Part shown: one piece after another, positions 43,001-50,830 of the stretch | How the letters are laid out: every line of letters starts with the position of its first letter | Numbering within the stretch: the first letter of the stretch is position 1 | Source of the DNA: Pararhizobium gei | Lineage (GTDB): Bacteria > Pseudomonadota > Alphaproteobacteria > Rhizobiales > Rhizobiaceae | NCBI RefSeq assembly: GCF_029223885.1 | Contig: NZ_CP119409.1 | Location: forward strand, 212,001-276,000 | Direction of reading: 5' to 3' | DNA: 64,000 nt | Made by a program: the position numbers and the translations under genes | The notes under the pieces: model-generated | The model's database searches: none | Told to the model about the DNA's origin: nothing | The model's input: the letters and a program-made list of their open reading frames with translations, nothing else

Positions 43001-43691
43001 CGATGCGGTGCCTTTCGGAGCGCATTTCCGGAACGATCAGCGGTGTGGCGGGCATGAATTGGAAGGCGTTGCGCAGCGACAGGTTGAACAGCATCTGCTC
43101 CCTGTCCTTCGGCTTGGCAATGACGATCTTCGACGGCGCCCTGCCGATGGCGGCAACCGCTCCCTCGCCCTGTGCCACCTGAACGCTGCCATAGGCATTG
43201 CTGAGTTCCACGAGCCCCTCGAGCACGATCAGCGAGGTCTTGCCGTCTTGATCAACGGTCATGGTCCAGTCGGTGCCGCGGATCGCCGCCGCCGCTGCTG
43301 GCGTGTCGATGACAACGCCCTCTCCGCCGCGTTCGGCACGCGCCCAGATGGTACCGGACTGCAGTTCAAGGCTGGCGTCGCCGCCGCTGCCGATTTTCTT
43401 TACCAGCAGCGAGCTGTTGCGCCCAAGCCGCACCTGCGTCCTGTCGGAAAAAACGACGGCAAGCTGGCCCGTCGCATTGGTGCGCAACACGTCGCCATTG
43501 AGAAGATCCTGCTGCAGATCCACGTAGCGCCAGCTGGAAACATCGACGAACCTAACTTCCTCGCCGGCTTTTCGAGCAATGACGGAGCCTGCTGCGGGTG
43601 AGGGACGCGGCAAGGGGTCTGCCAAAGCGGCAGGTGTAAAAAGGCATATCGCTCCCAGGAGGCTTGTCAGCCTGGCGGATGCGTTTGTCAT
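40023..43691 (-). CDS. FecR-domain, TPR and outer-membrane beta-barrel protein
   Basis: A 1222-residue exported protein with three parts. After a leader (about 1-25, ending AALA) comes a FecR-type domain (about 45-160, with GDVLRTNATGQLAVVFSDRT, LELQSGTIWARAERGGEG and AAIRGTDWTMTV). Next is a stretch of TPR repeats (about 240-590), for example NTIGLAHSDREANREAEAAY and DLDPNDPVPHANLALLYLVQ. The last 500 residues look like a beta-barrel, with alternating patterns and a final strand ending FKGTVKVRF, as in TonB-dependent receptors and other outer-membrane proteins; no plug domain is visible. The ATG at 43691 follows GGGGA by six bases; a TTG four codons earlier is less likely. It is cotranscribed with the CHASE2 cyclase and may be its outer-membrane sensor partner (inference). 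Confidence 0.8.
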   Translation of the reverse strand: MTNASARLTSLLGAICLFTPAALADPLPRPSPAAGSVIARKAGEEVRFVDVSSWRYVDLQQDLLNGDVLRTNATGQLAVVFSDRTQVRLGRNSSLLVKKIGSGGDASLELQSGTIWARAERGGEGVVIDTPAAAAAIRGTDWTMTVDQDGKTSLIVLEGLVELSNAYGSVQVAQGEGAVAAIGRAPSKIVIAKPKDREQMLFNLSLRNAFQFMPATPLIVPEMRSERHRIESRDVTRRSSEDWLSLAEIYLVLDGKVKAKDAIAKLRPQDLSGVQRARVTLVEALIAGSENRYAEAAVLFEKSKPGLDAKRRAIAAYGGYFARSLANPNHVETPPNMGSGGYAAMAKAWTAGFREGIPAALEIIKEGERSTPDDPTLPAVRAQIGILLADEKEVVDGFERALAIDPDDPTGLQARAHYKLGILNDRQGALDDLNRALKTAPGSSSIWNTIGLAHSDREANREAEAAYRKAIDLDPNDPVPHANLALLYLVQSRMKDAKREIDEAMRVDPSFDIALIARGRYHLQTGEIDKAIEDLLAGTAANPGYSQAQLMLAAAHFEKGDRVPAAQAIDNAERLDPNDPIVPVVRTAIAIDEYDSDGAIRNAQEVMRRTRARGGDAAPLGANQQAGSTLNDAFRLQGLDAWGQYYGDVVFDPFAGTSYIDQAVRGSVNPFTGASSYDGQIIENTANATSYSSFIQGLLIDPHMLASRERTVNLVQRPFLETSLGGGIVSGDGKLGYSGQAEVRAFDNSVVPISAYGTLQWERTPQGRALDDLGDFTTETELQAGNAYVAMSPTPDDRLVFYANYGESDLALDTAVGTLSGIDLAASASTTGPALFGRGLDVSAELLNVGAAWSHTIAYHNIVNAGLFYSSSKADVQDIGYFTGIPLVLDQWQSETSSAIAAVGHIYEAGNLTYRYGLEGGFLKQDFNSEHIKLIPPVEFTNLSLSDTSPLGRIYGSVLAELTPSLKAEAAVFATYLESDDDAKARLEPRLGIAWNPVDRHWLRAAYLREGAGSDTPTLAPVGILGLQSNQLNLGMDGKSDTFAFRWDAEWTDRFFTSVDYQHQEFTSLNTILPYTIDTMSIDNGRIDRASLTANYWLGHGFGLSATIAANESSGSGTAVGDVFEGSLPFVPDTAGRVALTWVNTNNIRATLAANYTGERADNAGTELDDYWTLDASVTWESFDKRMQIDLSAYNLLDEQFEIADSIPGWGPTFKGTVKVRF

Positions 43692-43742
43692 GAGGTTCCC
43701 CAACCGAAATCGCTATAAATTACTGAATTTGGCAGTTTGAAA

Positions 43743-43761
43743 AGTCAATACGGAGTCCGTA
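43743..43761 (-). promoter_or_regulatory. Palindrome next to a -35-like box before the FecR-type gene
   Basis: TACGGAGTCCGTA (43749-43761) is a perfect inverted repeat with a one-base centre. On the minus strand it is followed directly by TTGACT (43748-43743), a good -35 sequence, 52 bases before the start of the FecR-type gene. A -10 box at the right distance is not clear. The placing suggests a regulator site controlling the FecR/cyclase operon. Confidence 0.4.
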
Positions 43762-43973
43762 CGCGCCTCTGTTTCCCCGGCGGGCGTTGACTCTTAGAAA
43801 TACTGTAGAGCACCCGATGGTGCGTCAGAATATAAAATACAGTTTAAGACCGCAAAGTGTCAGGCGACCGGACCATCCGACTATGCGTCACGCCGTCTCA
43901 AATTCTTCAATCAATCCTGATTCTCATATCAAACCGCATCGAAGGACGACAGCATGTAGCCATGCAAAAATGT

Positions 43974-44705
43974 CTATTTCTCGGCAGAAAATTTGTTGAA
44001 ACCCGGGTCCCTGCGAGAAAGCTTCTTGTGCAGATGCACCATCAGTCCGGCGGCAAAAAGCGGTGTCAGCAAGTTGAGCAGCGGAATGGCCAGAAAGGCG
44101 GCGAGCAGCAGCCCGGCCAGAAAAACGGTTCCGGAATATTTGGCGCGAAACAGTCTCGCATCGGCTGGCGAACGGTAGCGCATGGCGGCGAATTCGAAAA
44201 ATTCGCGGCCGAGCAGATAGCCGTTGACGAGGAAAAACGCGACGAGATTGATGCCGGGAATGAGAAGCAGGAACAGAGCCACGATATTGCCGGCGATGAT
44301 GACACCGAGGAATTTGAGGGTTCCCGCCACGGCTTCGCCGAGCGGCAAGGGCTGGCCGGCCAGTTCGAGAGGATAATCCCGCTTTTCGATGACCTCTGCG
44401 ACATCGTCCAGAAAGAAGCCGGCGATCAGGGCCGTCACCGGCGCCAGCAGCAGGGCAAGCGCCAATGCAATCCCGATGCTGGCCGCTATGCCGAGAACCA
44501 GCGACAGCCAGCCCTCCCAACCCGCTGTTCCCGGTATCATCGAATCGATCCAGGGCAGGGCGAGATAGACGAAGAGCTGCCGCAGTGTCAGCCAGAGACC
44601 GACGAGGACAAGCAGGGTGAGGCCGATGACTTTCCAGAAGACCGATCGTGTTTCCGGCGCAAAAAGATTGGCAAAGGAAAGCCGCGCCGCGTCGAATATC
44701 ATCAT
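43974..44705 (-). CDS. EI24/CysZ family membrane protein
   Basis: The 243-residue inner-membrane protein has about four to six helices, for example VIGLTLLVLVGLWLTL (about 26-41), SLVLGIAASIGIALALALLL (about 68-87), and GNIVALFLLLIPGINLVAFF (about 138-157), and the family stretch NGYLLGREFFEFAAMRYRS (about 161-179). CysZ of E. coli is a sulfate channel; most alphaproteobacterial members are uncharacterised. ATG at 44705 and 44702 are both possible. The 282-base gap to the FecR-type gene, same strand, holds that gene's promoter region, so the two are probably separate transcripts. Confidence 0.82.
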   Translation of the reverse strand: MMIFDAARLSFANLFAPETRSVFWKVIGLTLLVLVGLWLTLRQLFVYLALPWIDSMIPGTAGWEGWLSLVLGIAASIGIALALALLLAPVTALIAGFFLDDVAEVIEKRDYPLELAGQPLPLGEAVAGTLKFLGVIIAGNIVALFLLLIPGINLVAFFLVNGYLLGREFFEFAAMRYRSPADARLFRAKYSGTVFLAGLLLAAFLAIPLLNLLTPLFAAGLMVHLHKKLSRRDPGFNKFSAEK

Positions 44706-44874
44706 ATGCTCCTGCGCTCAGGCGGCGTTTGCCACATGAGCCATGTAAGCGGGCCCGCTCGCCCCGGCAAGTCTTCTGCGAAAATCATGTGCGAAGCGCA
44801 AGAGCCGCGCTGCCAATCGCATCCTTGATCGGTATGATCGTCTCGAAAACCAATGCAGCGACTGGAGACTGGAA

Positions 44875-46236
44875 ATGGATGGAAACATGTCGGCGGCTGG
44901 CCTGTCCGTTCTTTTGCAGAACGGGGCGCTGGATCCGTTGGAGCTTGCCCGGACGACCTTCGAGAAAATAGCCGGCTATCCGGATCAGGCTGTCTTCACG
45001 GGGTTGCTTGAGGAACGCGGGCTGTTGGAGGCCGGGGCCGCCTCGAAACGTCTTCATGCGGGCAGGTCGCTTGGGCTTCTCGACGGTATTCCCGTTGCCT
45101 GGAAGGATCTGTTCGATACCGCCGGGTCGGTCACGACGGCCGGATCAGCGGTTTTCAGCGGCAACCCGCCGGCCGCAAGGGATGCTTCTGTCGTCAGCAA
45201 CGTTGCCGGCGCCGGCATGGTCAGTATTGGCCGGACCAATATGAGCGAATTCGCTTTTTCAGGCTTGGGCATCAGCCCACACTACGGCACGCCGCACAAT
45301 CCGGCCGCCAAGGATACGCCACGTCTTCCCGGAGGCTCGTCGTCGGGCTCTGCCGTCGCGGTCGCCGCAGGGCTGGTTCCTGTCGCCATCGGAACCGATA
45401 CGGGCGGCTCGGTTCGCATTCCGGCCGCCTTCAACGGAATCGTCGGCTACAAGGCGACCCGCGGCCGCTATGCGATGGATGGCGTTTATCCCCTGTCGAA
45501 AAGCCTCGATTCGCTCGGGCCGCTGTGCCGGACCGTGCAGGACGCCGTCTGGATCGATGCCGCCCTGCGCGGCCGCACGGCTCCGGATGTGGCCAGAGGC
45601 GATCTCGGCAATCTGAAACTCGTGGTCCCGGAAAAGATTGTTTTCGACGAGGCCGAAGCGGCTGTCGTCGAAGCGTTCGAAGCGGCGATCACCAGACTCG
45701 AGCGCAAGGGTGTGAGGGTCCGGCGTCGCGCATTTCCGATTTTCGCGGAACTGTTCGAGGTGATGGCACGCCACGGCGCCCTCGTAACCGCCGAGGCTTA
45801 TGTCCTGCATAGGGAACGCCTGCAGGGCAGCGATGCCGGCCGCATGGACCGGCGCGTGGTCGCCCGCACCCGGCTCGGCGAGACGATCGGCATGGCGGAT
45901 TATATCGCGATACTGGAAGCGCGGCAGCGGATGATTGCGACGCTTGCCGAACAGCTGGAGCCCGGCGAACTCCTTGCTCACCCGACTTTGCCCCATGTGG
46001 CGCCACCGATCGCACCGCTGATCGAGGACGACGACCTGTTCTTCAAGACGAACGCCAAAACGTTGCGCAACACGCTGATCGGCAACTTCCTCGACGGATG
46101 CGGCATATCCATCCCTTGCGGAACCGGCGATGCCGGGATGCCCGTCGGGTTTCTTCTTTCGGGTCAGCGCAACGAGGACGCGGTGCTGCTCTCCGCCGCA
46201 CTGGCTGCGGAAACCGTCATTCGCGGTGAAGCATGA
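44875..46236 (+). CDS. Amidase signature family protein
   Basis: The 453-residue enzyme has the Ser-cisSer-Lys triad of amidase signature hydrolases: K77 in PVAWKDLF, the cis-Ser in PGGSSSGSA (S155-S157) and the nucleophile S179 in DTGGSVRIPAAFNG. It is cytoplasmic (no leader). The family hydrolyses many amides (GatA, AtzF, peptide and aryl amidases); the substrate is unknown. It opens an operon with a ROK kinase and CutC, each joined by ATGA overlaps, and lies next to the NagA/MurQ genes, so it may act on an amide in amino-sugar or peptidoglycan fragment use (inference). Confidence 0.9.
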   Translation: MDGNMSAAGLSVLLQNGALDPLELARTTFEKIAGYPDQAVFTGLLEERGLLEAGAASKRLHAGRSLGLLDGIPVAWKDLFDTAGSVTTAGSAVFSGNPPAARDASVVSNVAGAGMVSIGRTNMSEFAFSGLGISPHYGTPHNPAAKDTPRLPGGSSSGSAVAVAAGLVPVAIGTDTGGSVRIPAAFNGIVGYKATRGRYAMDGVYPLSKSLDSLGPLCRTVQDAVWIDAALRGRTAPDVARGDLGNLKLVVPEKIVFDEAEAAVVEAFEAAITRLERKGVRVRRRAFPIFAELFEVMARHGALVTAEAYVLHRERLQGSDAGRMDRRVVARTRLGETIGMADYIAILEARQRMIATLAEQLEPGELLAHPTLPHVAPPIAPLIEDDDLFFKTNAKTLRNTLIGNFLDGCGISIPCGTGDAGMPVGFLLSGQRNEDAVLLSAALAAETVIRGEA

Positions 46237-47144
46237 TCCTCTGCTTCGATATCGGCGGTTCGGCCATCAAGGGAGCCTTTGCCCGGTCGGTTGAGACGAT
46301 TGTTCCGCTCGACCGGCGGCCAACGCCGCTGCATGATTTCGCTGCCTTCGTCCAAACCTTGCGGGACGTGATCGACGAGGCCGGAGAGCGGCCGGATCGC
46401 CTCGCATTGTCCATAACCGGTGTCGTTGATCCCGAGACCCGGGCGATAAAATGCGCCAACATACCCTGTATCGATGGCCGAAACCTGTTCGAGGCGCTGT
46501 CGACCTCCCTCGGGTTGCCGGTGCTCATCGCCAATGATGCGGATTGCTTTGCTCTTGCGGAGGCCGGTGCCGGGGCAGGTCGCGGCCACCGGATCGTGCT
46601 GGGAGCCATTCTCGGCACGGGCGTGGGCGGCGGGCTCGTGGTCGATGGCCGGCTCGTCAATGCGGAGGGCGGTTTCGCCGGCGAATGGGGCCATGGGCCG
46701 GCGCTGGCAGCCATGGCCGGCACGCCTCCCGTTGCCGTTCCCACCTTCGACTGCGGCTGCGGCCAGCGCGGCTGCGTCGATACGATCGGCGGCGCCCGCG
46801 GCATGGAACGGCTGCACGCCGTCTTGCACGGTCATTTGCTGGCCAGCGAGCAGATTACCCTGCTCTGGCAAAGGGGCGATGCGCAGGCTGCGCGGACCAT
46901 CGATGTATTTATCGATCTGATCAGCGCACCACTGGCGCTGACGGTAAACATTACCGGCGCAACGATCGTCCCGGTCGGAGGGGGATTGTCCAATGTGGCG
47001 CCCTTGATCGCTGCCCTGGACACGGCCGTGCGCGCACGCATCCTCCGCCGTTTCGACCGGCCTCTGGTCGTGCCAGGGGCGTGCCGTATCGAGCCGGGCC
47101 TGATCGGGGCAGCCATTCTCGGACTGTCGGGGGAGACGATATGA
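46233..47144 (+). CDS. ROK family sugar kinase
   Basis: The 303-residue protein has the ROK pattern: phosphate-binding CFDIGGSAIKGAF (4-16), ANDADCFALAEAGAG (about 99-113) with the catalytic Asp, GTGVGGGLVVDGRLV (about 128-142), the EWGH motif and the zinc site CGCGQRGCVDTIGG (about 169-182). Such kinases phosphorylate N-acetylglucosamine, N-acetylmannosamine or glucose; context favours an N-acetylated amino sugar. Its start overlaps the amidase stop (ATGA). Confidence 0.9.
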   Translation: MILCFDIGGSAIKGAFARSVETIVPLDRRPTPLHDFAAFVQTLRDVIDEAGERPDRLALSITGVVDPETRAIKCANIPCIDGRNLFEALSTSLGLPVLIANDADCFALAEAGAGAGRGHRIVLGAILGTGVGGGLVVDGRLVNAEGGFAGEWGHGPALAAMAGTPPVAVPTFDCGCGQRGCVDTIGGARGMERLHAVLHGHLLASEQITLLWQRGDAQAARTIDVFIDLISAPLALTVNITGATIVPVGGGLSNVAPLIAALDTAVRARILRRFDRPLVVPGACRIEPGLIGAAILGLSGETI

Positions 47145-47875
47145 GCCGCATTCTCCTCGAGGTTTGCGTCGATGATGCGGCCGGCCTCGATGCGGCGGTG
47201 AAGGGCGGCGCCGACCGGATCGAATTATGCTCGGCGCTTTCGATCGGCGGACTGACGCCGTCTCCCGGATTGATGGCGTTGGCCGCCGGCGCCGGCGTTC
47301 CGGTCTATGCCATGATCCGGCCACGGCCCGGCAACTTCATCTTCGGACCGGTTGAGATCGGCATCATGCGCAGGGAGATTGATGCTGTGCGGTCCGCAGG
47401 TCTCGCCGGCGTGGTTCTGGGCGCCAGTCTTGCCGACGGACGGCTCGACGGCACGGCATTGCGGTTGCTGGTCGATCACGCCGCTGGTCTTGGCCTGACG
47501 CTGCACCGGGCTTTCGACCTCGTTCCCGACGTCGCGGATGCTGTCGATAGAGCCGTCGATCTCGGCTTCGAACGGATCCTCACCTCGGGCGGGGCGAAAA
47601 GGGCGCCTGATGCCGTGGACGCGCTATCCTCGATTTTGGCGCAGGCGGGCAGCCGCATCTCCATCATGCCCGGTTCCGGCATCACGCCGGATACGATCGG
47701 CAGCCTGCTTCCGCAACTCGCGGTGCACGAGATCCATTCCTCCTGTTCCGTCGCTGAGCCGGCTCAGGATCGTCGCGTCGTGGAACTCGGGTTCGCGCCG
47801 GAAGAAACAAGACGAACCAGCGAAGAGATCGTTCGCCTGATGAAAGACCGGCTGGTCGCGTTTCAGGCCCTGTAG
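47141..47875 (+). CDS. cutC: CutC family protein
   Basis: The 244-residue TIM-barrel protein shows the family hallmark LLEVCVDDAAGLDAAVKGGA (5-24), DRIELCSALSIGGLTPS (25-41), then MIRPRPGNF (about 59-67) and TLHRAFDLV (about 115-123), LTSGGAKRA and IMPGSGI. CutC was named for copper tolerance in E. coli, but its biochemical role is unsettled. Here it is translationally coupled to an amino-sugar kinase and converges on nagA, overlapping it by 13 bases, so a part in amino-sugar breakdown is more natural than copper handling (inference). Confidence 0.92.
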   Translation: MSRILLEVCVDDAAGLDAAVKGGADRIELCSALSIGGLTPSPGLMALAAGAGVPVYAMIRPRPGNFIFGPVEIGIMRREIDAVRSAGLAGVVLGASLADGRLDGTALRLLVDHAAGLGLTLHRAFDLVPDVADAVDRAVDLGFERILTSGGAKRAPDAVDALSSILAQAGSRISIMPGSGITPDTIGSLLPQLAVHEIHSSCSVAEPAQDRRVVELGFAPEETRRTSEEIVRLMKDRLVAFQAL

Positions 47876-49023
47876 ACCTGAACGCCGCCAATCCAGGTCG
47901 CGGCCATCTGCAGATTTTCCGTCAGGAGCACGAAATCGGCATCGAGGCCCGGCGCCAGACGACCCTTGCATGCGGAAATGCCGGCTGCATCGGCCGGGTA
48001 GGCGCTGGCCATGCGGATCGCCTCGTCGAGAGACAGGCAAAGCCTTTCGTGAAGAAAGCGAACCGATGACAGCATATCGATATCGGCGCCGGCCAGCGTA
48101 CCGTCCGCGAGGGTCAACCGCCCGCCCTTGCGGAAAATTTCACGGCCATTGAGCAGGAAGCTGGTCTGGTCGGAGCCGATCGTCGACATGGCATCCGTGA
48201 CGACGAAGATGCGGCCGGGCCCGTTCTTGGCGCGGAGCGCTAAGGACATGGACACCGGATCGACATGGAAGCCGTCGGCGATGATGCCTGCGTGAAGGCC
48301 GCCAAGATCGAGCGCCGCGCCAACCACACCCGGCTCGCGATGACCGAGCGGGCTCATGGCGTTGAAGAGATGCGTTACCGTGCGCGCGCCGGCTGCGGCA
48401 TAGGCCGCGACGGTTTCATAGCTGCTGTCGGTATGGCCGATGCTGACGATGATGCCGGCCTGCGCGAGCGCCCCGACCTGATCGGCCGTCGCATTTTCAG
48501 GGGCAATGGTGACCATCATGGCGTCGAAAGCACCGGCGCAATCCAGCATCGCTTTGAGATCGGCCGCGTCCATCGGGCGGATAAGAGCAGGGTCATGGGC
48601 ACCCTTTCGGGCCACCGAAAGATGCGGTCCTTCCAGATGCAGGCCGAGGAATCCGGGTACGTTTTCGGCTATGGCCCGCCGTCCCGCTGCGATCGCCGCT
48701 GCGCGGATCTCGAAGGTGTCGGTGATCAGGGTCGGCAGAAGGGCGGTGGTGCCGAATTTGGCATGTGCGGCGCAGATGGTCCGGATCGCGTCCGCATCCT
48801 GCCGGTCGTTCAGCATCACGCCGCCACCGCCATTGACCTGCAGGTCGATGAAGCCCGGAACGAGAAGCCGGCCGCCGGCCTCCACCTTCTCCGTGCCTGA
48901 TGCCAGTGCGTCAGCAGGAAGGATGCCGGCAATCTTTCCGCCGTCCAGCAGAAGCACCTGGTCGTCATGCCAGACATGACCATCGAAAATGCGGGCGCCT
49001 GTGATGGCGGTTCGGTCGTTCAT
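47863..49023 (-). CDS. nagA: N-acetylglucosamine-6-phosphate deacetylase
   Basis: The 386-residue amidohydrolase converts GlcNAc-6-P to glucosamine-6-P and acetate. Its motifs are PGFIDLQVNGGGG (about 56-68), the metal-binding Glu in LHLEGPHLS (about 129-137), His in SIGHTDSSY (about 195-203), THLFNAMSPLGHREPG (about 217-232) and the catalytic Asp in VTDAMSTIG (about 273-281). It is the last gene of a minus-strand set in which each junction (SIS/NagA, GntR/BadF) overlaps by ATGA. It follows the deaminase gene in the operon and supplies its substrate. Confidence 0.95.
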   Translation of the reverse strand: MNDRTAITGARIFDGHVWHDDQVLLLDGGKIAGILPADALASGTEKVEAGGRLLVPGFIDLQVNGGGGVMLNDRQDADAIRTICAAHAKFGTTALLPTLITDTFEIRAAAIAAGRRAIAENVPGFLGLHLEGPHLSVARKGAHDPALIRPMDAADLKAMLDCAGAFDAMMVTIAPENATADQVGALAQAGIIVSIGHTDSSYETVAAYAAAGARTVTHLFNAMSPLGHREPGVVGAALDLGGLHAGIIADGFHVDPVSMSLALRAKNGPGRIFVVTDAMSTIGSDQTSFLLNGREIFRKGGRLTLADGTLAGADIDMLSSVRFLHERLCLSLDEAIRMASAYPADAAGISACKGRLAPGLDADFVLLTENLQMAATWIGGVQVYRA

Positions 49024-50042
49024 TGGGTCTCCGTCACCTTGTTAAGCGCGACCGGTGCATCGGGGTTCAGCCCGCGGGACCGCGACCAGGCTTCGACGAA
49101 ACCGTAAAATGGCAGGATAAGAGCCAGCGCATCGGTGATCGGGTGGCCGGTGCTGACGAAGGGCAGGGCAGTTGCGGATCTTGCGATGTCTGACGTGACG
49201 AAAGCGAGCGCGCCCTTGCCGCTCAGATCATCGAGGATGCCGGTGACGGAACTTTCCGCTGCGTCGCGGGCGGCAAGGCCGATCACCGGAAACCGCTTTT
49301 CGACCAGAGCCACAGGGCCATGCAGCACCTCCGCCGCCGAATAGGCCTCGGCATGCATGCCCGAGGTTTCCTTGAACTTCAGGGCGGCTTCGCTGGCAAT
49401 GGCAAGCGCCGGGCCGCGGCCGAGCACGAAAAGCGACTCGGCCTCGCCAAGCTGATCCGCGAGAATTTGCCAATCGAGTTCCACAGCCTTGGAAAACTGC
49501 ACCGGCAGATCGGCAACGGCGCGCTGCAGCGCCGCATCTCCTGTCCACTCCGCGAGAATCGCAAGGCCGGCCACAATGGAATTGACATAGGACTTGGTCG
49601 CCGCGACAGCGATCTCCGGGCCAGCCATGATATCCAGCGGATGGGTGCTGGCGTCAGAAATCGGCGACGGCAACGTGTTGGTCAGCGCGATGGTCACTGC
49701 CCCGGCTTTGGTAGCCGCTGCCGCCATGGCAACGATATCAGGGCTCTTTCCCGACTGGGAAATGGCAATGGAGGCGGCACTGGAAAGCTGCATTCTTGCG
49801 CCGTAGATTGAGGCGAGCGACGGACCAAGCGAGGCAACAGGCCGCCCGGTCGTAAGCTCGATCGCATATTTCAGGAACAGCGCCGCATGATCGGACGAGC
49901 CGCGCGCAATGGTCACCAGGAAGGCCGGATTCTTTTCGCGAAGGGCACCGCCCGTCCTGCGAATGGCGTCACCCGAGCGGTCGAGGAGGCGGGCCACCGC
50001 TTCCGGGATCTCGTTGATTTCGCGGCGCATATGCGTCAGCAT
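49020..50042 (-). CDS. SIS domain aminotransferase/isomerase, probable glucosamine-6-phosphate deaminase (GlmS-like)
   Basis: The 340-residue protein has two SIS sugar-phosphate isomerase domains without the glutaminase domain of GlmS: first ARGSSDHAALFLKYAIE (about 47-63) and ISQSGKSPDIVAMA, second FVLGRGPALAIASEAALKFK (about 203-222) followed by ETSGMHAEAYSAAEVLHGP. Such proteins turn glucosamine-6-P into fructose-6-P and ammonia in several bacteria (established for NagB-II type). The ATG at 50042 is preceded by GAGACGAG and was chosen over a much longer upstream frame that runs antisense-free through the GntR gene but out of its frame. It is coupled to nagA by ATGA. Confidence 0.9.
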   Translation of the reverse strand: MLTHMRREINEIPEAVARLLDRSGDAIRRTGGALREKNPAFLVTIARGSSDHAALFLKYAIELTTGRPVASLGPSLASIYGARMQLSSAASIAISQSGKSPDIVAMAAAATKAGAVTIALTNTLPSPISDASTHPLDIMAGPEIAVAATKSYVNSIVAGLAILAEWTGDAALQRAVADLPVQFSKAVELDWQILADQLGEAESLFVLGRGPALAIASEAALKFKETSGMHAEAYSAAEVLHGPVALVEKRFPVIGLAARDAAESSVTGILDDLSGKGALAFVTSDIARSATALPFVSTGHPITDALALILPFYGFVEAWSRSRGLNPDAPVALNKVTETQ

Positions 50043-50065
50043 TGATCTCGTCTCTCTTTCGTGGT

Positions 50066-50830
50066 TCAGGCGTCCGGCAGGGTAAGTTCCGCAACGAAGT
50101 CGTAGGCATCGCCCCGATACAGCGAGCGGGTGAATTCCACGACACGGCCGGAGGCGAGATAGGAAATGCGCTCTATCGAGAGGCTTGCCGACCCCGATGG
50201 CACGCCCAGCATGGCCGCATCGGGATCCTTCAGGCTGCAGGCAGAAATCCGCTGCACCGCCCGCACCGGCCGCGACTTCGTCCGGTCGAGTTCGGCATAG
50301 AGCGAAGTGCCGATACGAATCGGATCGGGCAGGAATTCGGCGGAGATGCTGGCGCGCTCGATGGCAAGCGGCATGTCGTCGGCGATGCGCAGGCGCCCGA
50401 GCCGCGCGACGAGGGATCCCGCAGCAAGACCGAGCACCATCATTTCGTCCGACGACGGATGAAAAAGACCGCGCTCGATCCACTGCGCCGTCGTCGTCAG
50501 GCCGCGCCGCGCCATGTCTTCGGTAAAGGATGTCAAACGCGACAGGGATTGCTGCACCCGGCTGACGGGCTTGACCACGAAGGTTCCCGATCCGTGACGG
50601 CGCACCAGAAGGCCATCCTTCACCAGATCGTCGACAGCCTTGCGCACGGTGACGCGGCTGATGCTGGCATAATCGGCCAGATCGCGCTCGGGCGGCAGGG
50701 CGTCGCCATGATTCAGCTTGCCGGAATGGATGGCCTCTTCCAGGGATTGCCGCAGCTTCAGATAGAGCGGCCCCGAACTCGAAGCCTGCAGGGTCTCCAG
50801 CGGCAATATGGCTTCCAGATGCTGGGTCAT
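50066..50830 (-). CDS. GntR family regulator (HutC/UTRA subfamily), NagR-like
   Basis: The 254-residue protein has a winged helix at about 20-85 (PLYLKLRQSLEEAIHSGKL, then PPERDLADYASISRVTVRKA and GSGTFVV) and a UTRA effector domain (about 100-250) that in this subfamily often binds amino-sugar phosphates. Its place between the SIS gene and the kinase gene makes it the likely regulator of the amino-sugar genes, binding the ATACCA direct repeats in the 51712-51907 promoter region. Its start overlaps the stop of the kinase gene. Confidence 0.92.
   Translation of the reverse strand: MTQHLEAILPLETLQASSSGPLYLKLRQSLEEAIHSGKLNHGDALPPERDLADYASISRVTVRKAVDDLVKDGLLVRRHGSGTFVVKPVSRVQQSLSRLTSFTEDMARRGLTTTAQWIERGLFHPSSDEMMVLGLAAGSLVARLGRLRIADDMPLAIERASISAEFLPDPIRIGTSLYAELDRTKSRPVRAVQRISACSLKDPDAAMLGVPSGSASLSIERISYLASGRVVEFTRSLYRGDAYDFVAELTLPDA

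Noticed and set aside
40023..43691. Reading the FecR-type gene as the sensor of an ECF sigma system
   Set aside because: No sigma-factor gene and no TonB plug domain nearby; the protein carries its own TPR and barrel and is linked to a cyclase instead.
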